Positions 8,835-17,460 of a stretch of 64,000 nucleotides of DNA are shown one piece after another. Every line of letters starts with the position of its first letter. Positions within the stretch are counted from its first letter, which is position 1. The position numbers were made by a program, and so were the translations under genes. The notes beneath the pieces are model-generated. The model was given only the letters and a program-made list of their open reading frames with translations, was not told the origin of the DNA and searched no databases. This DNA comes from Solitalea lacus (GTDB taxonomy: Bacteria; Bacteroidota; Bacteroidia; Sphingobacteriales; Sphingobacteriaceae): contig NZ_CP091740.1 of the NCBI RefSeq assembly GCF_022014595.1, positions 1,600,200-1,664,199 on the forward strand. The letters run 5' to 3'.

Positions 8835-8868
8835 AAACGACCTTTAATGTATTTTAAAGGTCGTTTTT
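8835..8868 (+). terminator. Intrinsic terminator after the long aminopeptidase P gene
   Basis: The perfect 12-bp arms AAACGACCTTTA (8835-8846) and TAAAGGTCGTTT (8855-8866) enclose an 8-nt loop and are followed by a T-rich tract. Confidence 0.85.
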
Positions 8869-8921
8869 ATTTACTTTTGATATGCTTGTATTGTTAGTTT
8901 GAATAAAAAATTAGACGCGCT

Positions 8922-9434
8922 ATGAAACAAGTAAGATGGTTTGATCGGAAATTTGATTTTAATTATGAGGAAAATATCTTTCCTTCTATTGTTGAACGTT
9001 TATTAGGAACGACGCTTAGATTGGAGGATAAATTGTCGAAAATTCCATTAGCTAAGCAAACAATAAAACTCGATAATGAGTGGTCAATATTGGAGCACAT
9101 TGGTCATTTGTCTGATTTAGAACCCTTATGGCAAATTCGCCTTCAAGAGATTTTGGCAGGAAAGGAATTTATGACTGCGGCTGATCTTCAGAATACAAAA
9201 ACAGAGCAAGCGCCTCACAATAACAAAAGCTACACTGAATTGATAGGTGAATTTGCTCAGTTGCGCGAGCAAACATTAAAAATGATTGAACCTCTTGACG
9301 AGAATGAAATCTATAAATCATCACTCCATCCGCGATTAAAAACACCGATGAGAGTGATGGATTTGTTTTTATTTGTGGCGGAGCACGATGATCATCACCT
9401 GGCAAAAATCACAGAACTAAATCGCTTATTATAA
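8922..9434 (+). CDS. DinB family four-helix bundle protein
   Basis: 170 residues. DinB/YfiT-type features are present: LEHIGHLSDLEPLWQ with a candidate metal-binding His, the repeat-like helices LGTTLRLEDKLSKIP and LREQTLKMIEPLDE, and a C-terminal VAEHDDHHLAKITELNRLL carrying the HDDHH cluster. Members bind a divalent metal at a His triad; some are thiol-S-transferases, but most have no known substrate. Despite its name this family is unrelated to DNA polymerase IV. It is a single gene between two non-coding gaps. Confidence 0.8.
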   Translation: MKQVRWFDRKFDFNYEENIFPSIVERLLGTTLRLEDKLSKIPLAKQTIKLDNEWSILEHIGHLSDLEPLWQIRLQEILAGKEFMTAADLQNTKTEQAPHNNKSYTELIGEFAQLREQTLKMIEPLDENEIYKSSLHPRLKTPMRVMDLFLFVAEHDDHHLAKITELNRLL

Positions 9435-9592
9435 TTACTTCATAACTATTAGGTGCGTAAATGTTTTTAATCACGGCTCCAATCTAAACTTTGGATTCGG
9501 TATAAAATAAGAAACCAGTGAATGTCTTTTCCTGACTTCTTATGTTCTAACCCTCACCCGGGTTAGTGAATAAAGTTTATGTTTTTAAAATG

Positions 9593-10045
9593 CTAATCTA
9601 CTTTTTCTGAAATTGATTCATTTCGTTTAACATAATCAGCCAAGCTGGTTCCAATAATATAAGTCCAACCTTCTACAAAGTTTCCTTTTGCAAAATGCGG
9701 ATTGTTTGCTGGGAAGGTTTCAAGTCCTGCATGGGTAAGTTTGAGTTTGGTAGAGGCACCTTCTTCAAACAATTCAAAAGTTACTAATGAGTCACCTTCA
9801 AATCCTTCATAACGCCAGCTATAAGTCAACTTTTTGGGGAATTCAACTTCTTTTACTTCGCAAAGATGAACATAAATGGTTCCTTCGCTTTCTCCGGTAA
9901 AACTAAATTTACATCCAACAATTGGTTCAAAATCAGGTATGTCAAAGTACCATTGCATCATTTTTTTCTTGTTGGTTATCGCATCCCAAACACGTTGAAC
10001 GGGTACGTTAAAGCTTCGTTCAATAACAAAAGGTTCATTTTTCAT
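9593..10045 (-). CDS. SRPBCC (AHSA1-like) domain protein
   Basis: 150 residues with the START/Bet v1-type pattern: FVIERSFNVPVQRVWDAITNKKKMMQWYFD at the start, a central antiparallel sheet, and a C-terminal long helix (NFVEGWTYIIGTSLADYVKR). It probably binds a hydrophobic ligand or a protein; the exact role is unknown. It starts only 6 bp after the stop of an ArsR-type regulator on the same strand. ArsR-SRPBCC two-gene operons are common in bacteria and suggest the pair is coregulated. Confidence 0.82.
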   Translation of the reverse strand: MKNEPFVIERSFNVPVQRVWDAITNKKKMMQWYFDIPDFEPIVGCKFSFTGESEGTIYVHLCEVKEVEFPKKLTYSWRYEGFEGDSLVTFELFEEGASTKLKLTHAGLETFPANNPHFAKGNFVEGWTYIIGTSLADYVKRNESISEKVD

Positions 10046-10051
10046 AACTAC

Positions 10052-10384
10052 TTATTTTAAGGAGGTGTTATTTGTTGATTGATCTGATTTTAAAAAATCA
10101 TTTAAAGCATCAAGTTTATCTGTCCAGAATTTGCGGTATTGTTCAATCCAATCGGCGACCTCACTAAGTGGCTGTAAATTGGCTTTGCAAAAGCGCTCTC
10201 GACCTTGTTGCTTTACAGTAAGCAAGCCGCATTGTGCTAGAATTTTTATATGCTTTGAAATTGCAGGTCGGCTCACCGAAAAGTTTTCGGCTACGGCATT
10301 AAGGTTCAATGGTTGCTTTGATACCAGACTGATAATTTCTCTACGTGTTGGATCAGAAATAGCCTGAAATACATTTCTTCTCAT
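10052..10384 (-). CDS. ArsR-family winged-helix transcriptional regulator
   Basis: 110 residues from ATG at 10384. An upstream in-frame start at 10483 would add 33 residues unlike the family and is rejected. The winged helix is clear: FQAISDPTRREIISLVSK, LNLNAVAENFSVSRPAISKHIKIL (recognition helix), GLLTVKQQGRERFCKAN (wing), then a helical end PLSEVADWIEQYRKFWTDKLDAL. There is no metal-binding Cys cluster, so it belongs to the non-metal branch usually paired with SRPBCC proteins. It probably represses its own two-gene operon with the gene at 9593. Confidence 0.88.
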   Translation of the reverse strand: MRRNVFQAISDPTRREIISLVSKQPLNLNAVAENFSVSRPAISKHIKILAQCGLLTVKQQGRERFCKANLQPLSEVADWIEQYRKFWTDKLDALNDFLKSDQSTNNTSLK

Positions 10385-10582
10385 TGTATTACTATTTGAG
10401 TAACCGAATGGTTTCAAGATTAAATAAAACCGATTGGTTACGCAAATGAATACTGTAATAATATATGTAATCGATGGAGGCATGCAAATTGATAACTATT
10501 TTATTTTTCAGTTATTCCTGCTGACATAGGGTTGTCATTTGCCCTTGGTTATTTTGAATCAACATATAAAAAATATACCACT

Positions 10583-11080
10583 ATGAACACTATTCAAAAG
10601 TTATTGAAAGAAATGGAACAGGAAGCTCAAACTACTCGTAAGATGTTAAGCAGAGTTCCTGATGACAAATACGATTGGAAACCTCATGAAAAAAGCATGA
10701 CCATTAAGCAACTTGCTACCCACATTGCTGAACTACCATTGTGGGTAACCATGACATTGACAACTGATGAACTTGATTTTGCAGCGAACCCATATCAACC
10801 TGAAAACATTACCAAAACCACTGATTTACTAGCTTATTTTGAAAAATCATTAACAAATGGTAAGGAGCATTTGGAAAAGGCTAATGAGGCTTTGCTAGAG
10901 CAAAACTGGACATTACGCAATGGCGAGGAGATTTATTCAACTTCAAGTAAGGAAGAAGTTATCAGAATGACATTTTGTCAAATTGTACATCACCGTGCTC
11001 AATTGGGAGTTTATCTGAGATTGTTAAATATTCCAATTCCTGGTAGTTATGGCCCGAGTGCTGATGATATGAGTTTTTAA
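10583..11080 (+). CDS. DinB family four-helix bundle protein
   Basis: 165 residues from ATG 10583; a TTG at 10532 in the same frame is not preferred. The protein shows the DinB pattern LLSRVPDDKYDWKPHEKSMTIKQLATHIAELP, with the first His ligand in ATHIAE. It ends FCQIVHHRAQLGVYLRLLNIPIPGSYGPSADD with the HHR pair. The GSYGPSADD tail is common in members that purge or bind small thiols, but no substrate can be named. It is followed by a terminator and, 7 nt after its stem, by a group II intron. Confidence 0.87.
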   Translation: MNTIQKLLKEMEQEAQTTRKMLSRVPDDKYDWKPHEKSMTIKQLATHIAELPLWVTMTLTTDELDFAANPYQPENITKTTDLLAYFEKSLTNGKEHLEKANEALLEQNWTLRNGEEIYSTSSKEEVIRMTFCQIVHHRAQLGVYLRLLNIPIPGSYGPSADDMSF

Positions 11081-11090
11081 CATCTTTTTT

Positions 11091-11122
11091 AATCCCCTTT
11101 AAAATCTTAAAGGGGATTAATA
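11091..11122 (+). terminator. Terminator hairpin that marks the site of group II intron 1
   Basis: The arms AATCCCCTTTAA (11091-11102) and TTAAAGGGGATT (11107-11118) form a 12-bp stem with a 4-nt loop, preceded by six Ts. The group IIC intron begins at 11126, 7 nt beyond the stem. Confidence 0.8.
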
Positions 11123-11125
11123 TTA

Positions 11126-12564
11126 GTGCGTCAGGCATGTTTAATAGCTCTAGGGTGCAAGTCCCGAACTCGCTTTGTAGTGGGAAGTGTTAGCCGACGG
11201 CAAGGGTGTCCTTCGCGAGAAGGAATCTGAAGGAAGCCCAAGGCAAACTCTCGAGCCTACGAACAGAAACTGTATAAGAGGCAGTCATGGCAGGATAAGA
11301 TTGCTAAAGAAATCAAAGTCCCACACTACACAGATGCCATGAATGTATATGCAGAGGCTACATGAGAGGAAAGCGATTAGACTTACCCTGAGAGATCTGA
11401 TAACAATCTGGCAGCGGGAGAAGCGCAACCTAAAGCGGAAACAGCTTGCAGGGATGCAAGCACTGGTGTTATCAGAAGTCAGCAGAAGCCATAGTATTCC
11501 AAGTAATGTTGGGAAAAGGGCTGAATGTTAAAATTGGCAAGGAAACAGCTAAATCATTTGAAGCGAAAAAAAAAAAAGCCGAAACACGTAAGAGAACTGT
11601 CTGCATGAGGAAAGGTCGGAAACCGAAAGTAGACTGCAGAAGGAGCTTAGCAGAAAATGAAAGAAACTGACGGAATTGCCCGAATGCGCTATCGGTTAAA
11701 GTAATGCTAGAGAGAATATTCGACAGAAGGAACCTTGAAAGAGCCCTTGTTGCCGTAGAACGCAACCAAGGGGCAGCGGGTATTGACCATCTGCAGAGCG
11801 ATGAACTTCGCCCCTATGTAAATGCCCACTATCAAGCCCTACTGAAAAGTATACTCCAAGGCACTTATGAGCCACAACCCGTGCGGAAAGTAGAAATACG
11901 CAAACCACAGGGCGGCAAAAGGATGCTAGGAATTCCTTGTGTAGTGGACAGGATGCTGCAACAAGCGGTCTCCCAATGGCTAATTCCACAGTACGAACAG
12001 GAATTTAACGAAAACAGCTTTGGTTTCAGGCCTGGTAAGAATGCCCATAAGGCAGTAATGACTGCCCAAAAGTACCTTAACACAGGCCGGGAATGGATAA
12101 TAGAGCTGGATTTGGAGAAATTCTTCGACAAGGTAAACCACCAGCAACTACTGGGTCATCAGAGGCTGGGTAAACTACTTTAAAATCGCCAATGCGAGAA
12201 GTAAAATGGAGAAACTTGATGAATGGTTAAGAACCCGATTGCGAATCAACACCTGGAGGAGATGGAAACGGATACGAACCAAAGTCTCCAACCTAATAAA
12301 ACTCGAAGTAGGAAAATCATTGGCCTATCAGTGGGGCAACACAAGTAAAGGTGCAGCCAGAGTTGCACACAGCCCCATTTTACTTAGAACGCTGAATATC
12401 AGCTACTGGAAAAAGAAAGGCTATTGGGGTTTTCAGCATTATTATTGTCAATGGCAAGCCGATGGGCAACCGTCGTTATTTTAACAAACCGCCGTATACG
12501 AGAACCGTACGTACGGTGGTGTGAGAGGACAGATAGGGAAATAATCCCTATCTTCCTACTCGAT
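11126..12564 (+). mobile_element. Group IIC intron 1, degenerate (internally deleted reverse transcriptase)
   Basis: The 5' end GTGCG fits the group II consensus. Downstream segments are group IIC domain I landmarks: AGGGTGCAAGTCCCGAAC, GGCAAGGGTGTCCTTCGCG, GGAATCTGAAGGAAGC, AACAGAAACTG. Domain V is at 12488-12520 (ACCGCCGTA paired with TACGGTGGT, carrying a CGC triad). The 3' end is CCTACTCGAT. The second intron at 43007 shares these ends, which sets both boundaries. Insertion directly after a terminator stem is the known preference of IIC introns. The RNA core looks complete by eye, but the encoded protein is broken, so mobility would need a partner reverse transcriptase. Confidence 0.85.
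11704..12484 (+). pseudogene. ltrA: Group II intron reverse transcriptase/maturase, internal deletion plus frameshift
   Basis: The N-terminal part reads at 11704-12183. It begins MLERIFDRRNLERAL and has RT blocks NQGAAGID, GGKRMLGIPCVVDRMLQQAV, NSFGFRPGKNAHKAV and WIIELDLEKFFDKVNHQQLL. Around 12150 the frame shifts directly into the maturase domain, read in frame 2 as YWVIRGWVNYFKIANARS and on to QPSLF, ending at 12484. Against the intact 468-residue relative at 45002, roughly 190 residues are missing, including the catalytic YADD block and thumb. The maturase X domain is kept. It cannot be an active enzyme. A run of 12 A at 11566-11577 lies in the upstream intron RNA. Confidence 0.85.
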
Positions 12565-12623
12565 AGAACAATGAACTCTCTCTCATTATTTAAGTATGAT
12601 AGAAGGTTTAAATTTGTAAAATC

Positions 12624-13733
12624 ATGGCAGAAGAGCATTCATCGAATTACCTGCGTAAGATTATTCATATTGATATGGATGCATTTTATGCGTCAGTTGA
12701 ACAACGGGATAATCCTGATTACAGAGGAAAGCCGTTAGTTGTGGGTGGTTTGCCAGAAGGTAGGGGAGGGGTAGTTGCTACTGCTAGCTATGAAGCCCGG
12801 AAGTTTGGAATTCGGTCGGCAATGTCCTCTAAAAGAGCCTTGCATTTATGCCCGGAAGCTATTTTTATTCGTCCCCGCTTTGCAGTTTACAAAGAGGTTT
12901 CTGCTAAGATTCGTGAAATTTTTGAAAGGTATACTGATTTGATAGAGCCTCTCTCGTTAGATGAAGCTTTTTTAGACGTTACATATGATAAGGAAGGTAT
13001 CGGTTCGGCAATTGAAATTGCCAAGTTGATACGTAAAGCAATAAAAGATGAATTAGATTTAACGGCATCGGCGGGTGTATCAATAAATAAATTTGTAGCC
13101 AAAATAGCTTCAGACTTCAATAAACCTGATGGTTTAACGTTTGTTGGTCCTTCGACAGTTGAGAGTTTTATGGAAAAACTGCCGGTGGAAAAATTCTTTG
13201 GAGTAGGTAAAGTGACGGCCGATAAAATGAAGCGGATGAATATTTTTACTGGAGCCGATTTAAAAAAGCTTAGCGAAGAACAGTTAACTCTCCATTTTGG
13301 AAAGATAGGCCGTTTTTTTTATAAAATTGTTAGGGGAATTGATGATCGCCCGGTTCAGCCCAATAGAGAAACAAAATCAGTCGGTGCTGAGGATACTTTT
13401 GCATATGACCTGACTGATATTGATGAAATGAACGCAGAGTTGGATAAAATAGCGCAGGTAGTTTATAATCGTTTACAACGTTATCAATTAAAGTGTCGGA
13501 CTGTTACTCTCAAAATCAAATATCACGACTTCAAACAAATAACTCGAAATCATTCTTTTGCTCAAGGTATTAACGATTGGGCTACCATTGCATTAACAGC
13601 AAAGGAGTTGTTATTAAAAACTGCACCTCAAGAGCATAAAATTAGACTGTTGGGCATTTCTCTCTCAAATTTCTATGAGACACAAGCTTCTATGACAAAA
13701 TTATTTAATCCATCGCAGTTGGAGTTGTTTTGA
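12624..13733 (+). CDS. dinB: DNA polymerase IV (Y family)
   Basis: 369 residues. It is an error-prone translesion polymerase. Palm motifs are IIHIDMDAFYASVEQRDNP (first catalytic Asp) and LSLDEAFLDVT (Asp-Glu pair). Fingers include YEARKFGIRSAMSSKRA, the thumb helix-hairpin-helix is VEKFFGVGKVTADKM, and the little-finger domain is at about 240-350. It ends in NPSQLELF, a good beta-clamp binding motif (QLxLF type). It starts 60 bp after the end of intron 1, whose insertion did not touch the coding sequence. No LexA-type box is recognisable upstream. Confidence 0.95.
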   Translation: MAEEHSSNYLRKIIHIDMDAFYASVEQRDNPDYRGKPLVVGGLPEGRGGVVATASYEARKFGIRSAMSSKRALHLCPEAIFIRPRFAVYKEVSAKIREIFERYTDLIEPLSLDEAFLDVTYDKEGIGSAIEIAKLIRKAIKDELDLTASAGVSINKFVAKIASDFNKPDGLTFVGPSTVESFMEKLPVEKFFGVGKVTADKMKRMNIFTGADLKKLSEEQLTLHFGKIGRFFYKIVRGIDDRPVQPNRETKSVGAEDTFAYDLTDIDEMNAELDKIAQVVYNRLQRYQLKCRTVTLKIKYHDFKQITRNHSFAQGINDWATIALTAKELLLKTAPQEHKIRLLGISLSNFYETQASMTKLFNPSQLELF

Positions 13734-13883
13734 TAAGAGAAGAATGATGGATCGGGATCAATTGTGTTAAGTTAAAAAGTAAGCTGTGTTTTTGTTACAA
13801 ATGGACATCGATAAAAGATGTCTAAACAATTATATTTACAATGTTTGTGATGTTTAATTGATAAAATATTATCTGTTGAATCT

Positions 13884-14990
13884 ATGTCATTGTTTAAATT
13901 TAAATCAATAGTTTTAATAACTGTGTTAACGGCATTAACATTTAAGGTAAATGCCCAGGCAAACAAATTTCAGGTGATTGCTTATTTTTTTGGTGGAACA
14001 GAGCAAGCCAAAACAGTTCCGGCAAATAAGCTAACTCATGTGATTTTTAGTTTTTGTCATTTGAAAGGAAACAAGCTAAATGTAGATAAAGCTGCTGATA
14101 CAGCTACAATTCAACAATTGGTGGCTTTGAAAAAAATAAATCCTAAATTAAAAGTGCTGCTTTCGCTTGGCGGCTGGGGAGGATGCGAAACTTGTTCTAA
14201 TGTGTTTTCAACTAATGAAGGTAGAGGTGAGTTTGCAAAATCGGTAAAACATCTGAACGATTATTTTAAAACGGATGGTATTGATTTGGATTGGGAATAT
14301 CCGGCAATTGAAGGATATCCTGGGCATAAATATAAACCGGAAGATAAAGCTAATTTTACGGCCTTAGTTGCAGAACTCCGTAAAAAATTAGGTAAAAAGC
14401 AACTTATCACTTTTGCCACTGGAGGTTTTCAAAAGTGCCTTGAAGAATCAATTGACTGGAAAGGAGTTATATCAAAGGTCGATTATATTAATTTGATGAG
14501 CTATGATTTGGTAAATGGGGATTCGTTTGTAACAGGTCACCATACAGCCTTGTACTCAACACAAAGTCAAAAAGAGTCAACTGATAATGCTGTTTCATAC
14601 TTGCTGAAACAAGGAGTTCCTTCTTCTCAAATTGTTATAGGCGCAGCGTTTTATGGCCGTGTTTGGGAAAACGTTCCAAATGTAAACAATGGCTTGTATC
14701 AATCGGGTAAATTCAAGTATGGTTTAGATTATGGTAAAATTGTCGAGGAAATACCAAAACAAACAGACTTTGTATACTATTGGGATGAGATTGCCAAGGC
14801 TCCTTTCTACTATAGCGCAGATAAAAAGTTGTTCTTGACTTACGATGATAAAAAATCGATTGAATTAAAAACTAAGTATGTAATGGATAAAAAGTTGGGT
14901 GGAATAATGTTTTGGGAAATTTGTAATGATGCTAAAACGGATGGCCTACTTGATAAGATTGATGACGTAAAGAGAAAGGCTTCAAAATAA
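13884..14990 (+). CDS. Secreted glycoside hydrolase family 18 chitinase-like enzyme
   Basis: 368 residues with a signal peptide ending near KVNAQA (25). The GH18 TIM barrel shows the SLGGWGG strand (94-100) and the catalytic DxxDxDxE motif as DGIDLDWEYP, with Glu138 as proton donor. Further motifs are YINLMSYDL and the C-terminal GGIMFWEICND. It should cleave beta-1,4 bonds of chitin or related GlcNAc polymers. No chitin-binding module or sorting domain is seen. It is a single gene with its own terminator. Confidence 0.9.
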   Translation: MSLFKFKSIVLITVLTALTFKVNAQANKFQVIAYFFGGTEQAKTVPANKLTHVIFSFCHLKGNKLNVDKAADTATIQQLVALKKINPKLKVLLSLGGWGGCETCSNVFSTNEGRGEFAKSVKHLNDYFKTDGIDLDWEYPAIEGYPGHKYKPEDKANFTALVAELRKKLGKKQLITFATGGFQKCLEESIDWKGVISKVDYINLMSYDLVNGDSFVTGHHTALYSTQSQKESTDNAVSYLLKQGVPSSQIVIGAAFYGRVWENVPNVNNGLYQSGKFKYGLDYGKIVEEIPKQTDFVYYWDEIAKAPFYYSADKKLFLTYDDKKSIELKTKYVMDKKLGGIMFWEICNDAKTDGLLDKIDDVKRKASK

Positions 14991-15010
14991 AATTAAGTGT
15001 AAGTTGTACA

Positions 15011-15046
15011 AAAGCGAGGGTTATTAACAGTAACTCTCGCTTTTTG
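15011..15046 (+). terminator. Intrinsic terminator after the GH18 gene
   Basis: AAAGCGAGGGTTA (15011-15023) pairs with TAACTCTCGCTTT (15031-15043) with one G-U pair, followed by Ts. Confidence 0.85.
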
Positions 15047-15247
15047 CGTTTAAATTAAAATAAGTCAGGTAGTTGATATGGTTTAAATATCTTTAAATCA
15101 GTTTGTCGTAAATGTGTAATGGGTAATTTTCCGTAAATTTATGCCGCTTACAGGTTGGTCGCAGTCTATTTAAACCAATTAGGAGTGGATCTCAATGTTT
15201 CTTGTAGCTATCATTCTTCTGTAAAAGCTTCACCGGTTTTTTATAAA

Positions 15248-16246
15248 ATGAATACGTTCGTTTTATATTGTATCTACATTCCGATATGCTTATTTTATTC
15301 CTGTAACTCCAAACAAGCTAAATCAGATAAAACAAAGAATCCTTCCGAAAGTTCAAGCCATATAGATAAGTCAAGTATTTGGAATGCCCCAGATACAACA
15401 CTTATCCCACAAAACGATTCTGGAAGGCTAATTAGTTATGGCCGTGATTTAATTCGCTATACTTCTAAGTATCTAGGGCCTAATGGCTCTGTAATGCAGA
15501 TTTCAAATGGGATGAACTGCCAGAACTGTCATTTAAATGCTGGAACAAAACCCTTTGGAAATAATTATAGTGCCGTAGCATCAACCTTTCCGAAGTTTAG
15601 AGCTCGTTCCGGAACAATTGAATCTATTGAAAAAAGGATAAATGATTGCCTTGAGCGTAGTTTAAATGGGAAGTCACTGGATAGTTCCAGTACAGAAATG
15701 AGAGCAATTGTTGCTTATATGAAATGGTTGGGTCAAGGTGTTGAAAAAGGAAAGACTCCTTTAGGTGCGGGATTGATTGATGTTCCATTTTTAAATCGTC
15801 CGGCAGATTCTGCGAAAGGACAGTTGGTTTATATAAGTAAGTGCGCAAAGTGTCATGGCAATAATGGAGAGGGATGGCGTTCAACAGACAAGAAAGGGTA
15901 TTTGTATCCTCCACTTTGGGGATCTAATAGTTATAATATTGGGGCCGGATTATATCGTTTAAGTCGGTTTGCAGGATTTGTTAAAGCTAATATGCCATAT
16001 GATACGAATTCCAATAACCCTAATTTAACAGATGAGGAAGCTTGGGATATTGCCGCATTTGTAAACAGTAAGCAGCGTCCTATAAAAAGTTATCCTCATG
16101 ATTGGCCCGACAGTTCTTTAAAGCCATTTGATCATCCCTTTGGTCCGTATCATGATAATTTTACCGAGCGTCAGCATAAATACGGCCCATTTCAACCTAT
16201 TCAAGACGAAAATAAAACAAAAAATTCATCAGGAACACGTAAGTAA
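15248..16246 (+). CDS. Dihaem c-type cytochrome lipoprotein, TsdA-like (thiosulfate dehydrogenase/tetrathionate reductase family)
   Basis: 332 residues from ATG 15248; a TTG at 15155 would hide the signal peptide. A lipoprotein signal ends at Cys19 (LFYSC). There are two haem-binding motifs: CQNCH at 91-95 and CAKCH at 199-203. Between them lies the block IEKRINDCLERSLNGKSL followed by EMRAIVAYMKWLGQGV, characteristic of TsdA-type enzymes that join two thiosulfates to tetrathionate or reverse this. The gene is followed 18 bp later by a Tat-exported DsrE-like protein, which strengthens a periplasmic sulfur role. The reaction direction and the distal haem ligand cannot be fixed here. Confidence 0.75.
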   Translation: MNTFVLYCIYIPICLFYSCNSKQAKSDKTKNPSESSSHIDKSSIWNAPDTTLIPQNDSGRLISYGRDLIRYTSKYLGPNGSVMQISNGMNCQNCHLNAGTKPFGNNYSAVASTFPKFRARSGTIESIEKRINDCLERSLNGKSLDSSSTEMRAIVAYMKWLGQGVEKGKTPLGAGLIDVPFLNRPADSAKGQLVYISKCAKCHGNNGEGWRSTDKKGYLYPPLWGSNSYNIGAGLYRLSRFAGFVKANMPYDTNSNNPNLTDEEAWDIAAFVNSKQRPIKSYPHDWPDSSLKPFDHPFGPYHDNFTERQHKYGPFQPIQDENKTKNSSGTRK

Positions 16247-16264
16247 AATCTAAAACCAATAATT

Positions 16265-16966
16265 ATGGATACGCTTAATTTAAATCAACCTACCTCTAGG
16301 AGGAAGTTTTTAGGTAATCTGGCTATTGGTGCAGCCACAGCCGGAGTTGGATCTCTATTTAATCCATTTCAGGCTCAGGCAGGCATTACGATTGACGAGG
16401 CCATGATCAATGATGCCGACACCTGGTTTAACCAAATTAAAGGAAAGCATAAAATTGTATTTGATGTTACAGAACCCAATGGTGTTTTCCCTTTTGCGTG
16501 GCCTAAGATATTTTTATTGACAAACGAAAAAACCGGGACTCCTGCTAAAGAATGTAATGCAGTTGTTGTACTTCGCCATGAAGCCATTCCATATGCGATG
16601 AAGGATGACTTGTGGCTAAAATACAAATTTGGTGAAGTATTTCACGCTGACGATCCTAAAACTAATGCAGCATCTGTTCGTAATCCTTTCTGGCAACCTA
16701 AAGAAGGCGATTTTCAAGTTCCGGGAATTGGCAATGTGAATATAGGCATAAATGAACTACAAGCCAGTGGGGTTATGTTTTGCGTTTGTGATATGGCATT
16801 AACTGTTTATAGTGCTGTTGTTGCACAAAAAATGAACATGGCACCGGCTGATGTGAAAAAAGAATGGGTTGCTGGGGTATTGCCAGGTATTCAGATCGTT
16901 CCATCAGGTGTTTGGGCAGTGGGACGAGCTCAGGAGCGTGGTTGTGGTTATTGTTTCGCGGGATAA
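16265..16966 (+). CDS. Tat-exported DsrE-like protein
   Basis: 233 residues. A twin-arginine signal (SRRKFLG at 11-17, then a hydrophobic stretch ending FQAQAG) predicts folded export. The mature part resembles the DsrE/F-like sulfur-handling fold: KIVFDVTEP near the start, NAVVVLRHEAIPYAM in the middle, then GVMFCVCDMAL and GIQIVPSGVWAVGRAQERGCGYCFAG at the end. The cysteines in FCVCDM and GCGYC are the likely sulfur or metal sites. Paired with the TsdA-like cytochrome upstream it probably acts in periplasmic sulfur transfer or oxidation; this is inferred from context. Confidence 0.7.
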   Translation: MDTLNLNQPTSRRKFLGNLAIGAATAGVGSLFNPFQAQAGITIDEAMINDADTWFNQIKGKHKIVFDVTEPNGVFPFAWPKIFLLTNEKTGTPAKECNAVVVLRHEAIPYAMKDDLWLKYKFGEVFHADDPKTNAASVRNPFWQPKEGDFQVPGIGNVNIGINELQASGVMFCVCDMALTVYSAVVAQKMNMAPADVKKEWVAGVLPGIQIVPSGVWAVGRAQERGCGYCFAG

Positions 16967-17157
16967 GTTTAACTGTTGACTGTAAATAGTGATGATTAAG
17001 ACAAATCGGAAGGTTGTGAGGGGAGTTGTGCGTCATAAATTTCTTATCAATTGCTGAAGAAAGGAAGATGAAAAACGAATTATAAATTCTTTTTCAAATT
17101 TTTCTTGCAGAGCTCCAGTGGGTTAGGTTCGGGTGGAGGAAAAAGGGAGGAAAAGGA

Positions 17158-17188
17158 TTTGGAGGAACGGAAAAGAGTCGTACTTTTG
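17158..17188 (+). promoter_or_regulatory. rRNA promoter P1 (Bacteroidota type)
   Basis: The -33 element TTTG (17158-17161), a 19-nt spacer and the -7 element TACTTTTG (17181-17188) match the Bacteroidota consensus TTTG-N19-TAnnTTTG. Transcription should start a few nucleotides after 17188. Confidence 0.7.
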
Positions 17189-17315
17189 CGCTCCGCAATC
17201 GGAAGGAAGGCGGCAGGTTGAAAAGCTGAAAAGGAGCAAGTAAAAAGAAGATCGAAGGGGTCTTTTTGTAGGTTGCGCGAAACGAAAAAAGCGGTCAAAA
17301 TTATTTTAAAATAAA

Positions 17316-17347
17316 TTTGGCAGAAGAGAAAAAAAGTTTCACCTTTG
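17316..17347 (+). promoter_or_regulatory. rRNA promoter P2 (Bacteroidota type)
   Basis: TTTG (17316-17319), 20-nt spacer, CACCTTTG (17340-17347). The -7 box has one mismatch (C for T at its first base). An AT-rich stretch lies just upstream (17299-17318). Confidence 0.65.
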
Positions 17348-17460
17348 CACTCCCGAAACGACGGGGACGCTGATGAGGAAGTCAACAGCGGAAGAAATTG
17401 AAAAACTGGCCTGAAGAGGAATCGAAAGCAGAAAAGCGAGAAAAAAAAGTTAAAAAAGTT

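Noticed and set aside
10385-10483. Longer N terminus for the ArsR regulator
   Set aside because: The additional 33 residues are hydrophobic and unlike any ArsR protein; the family begins at the 10384 ATG.
11343-11670. Small open frames in the intron 1 RNA upstream of the reverse transcriptase
   Set aside because: They cover ribozyme domains I-IV and have no counterpart in intron 2.
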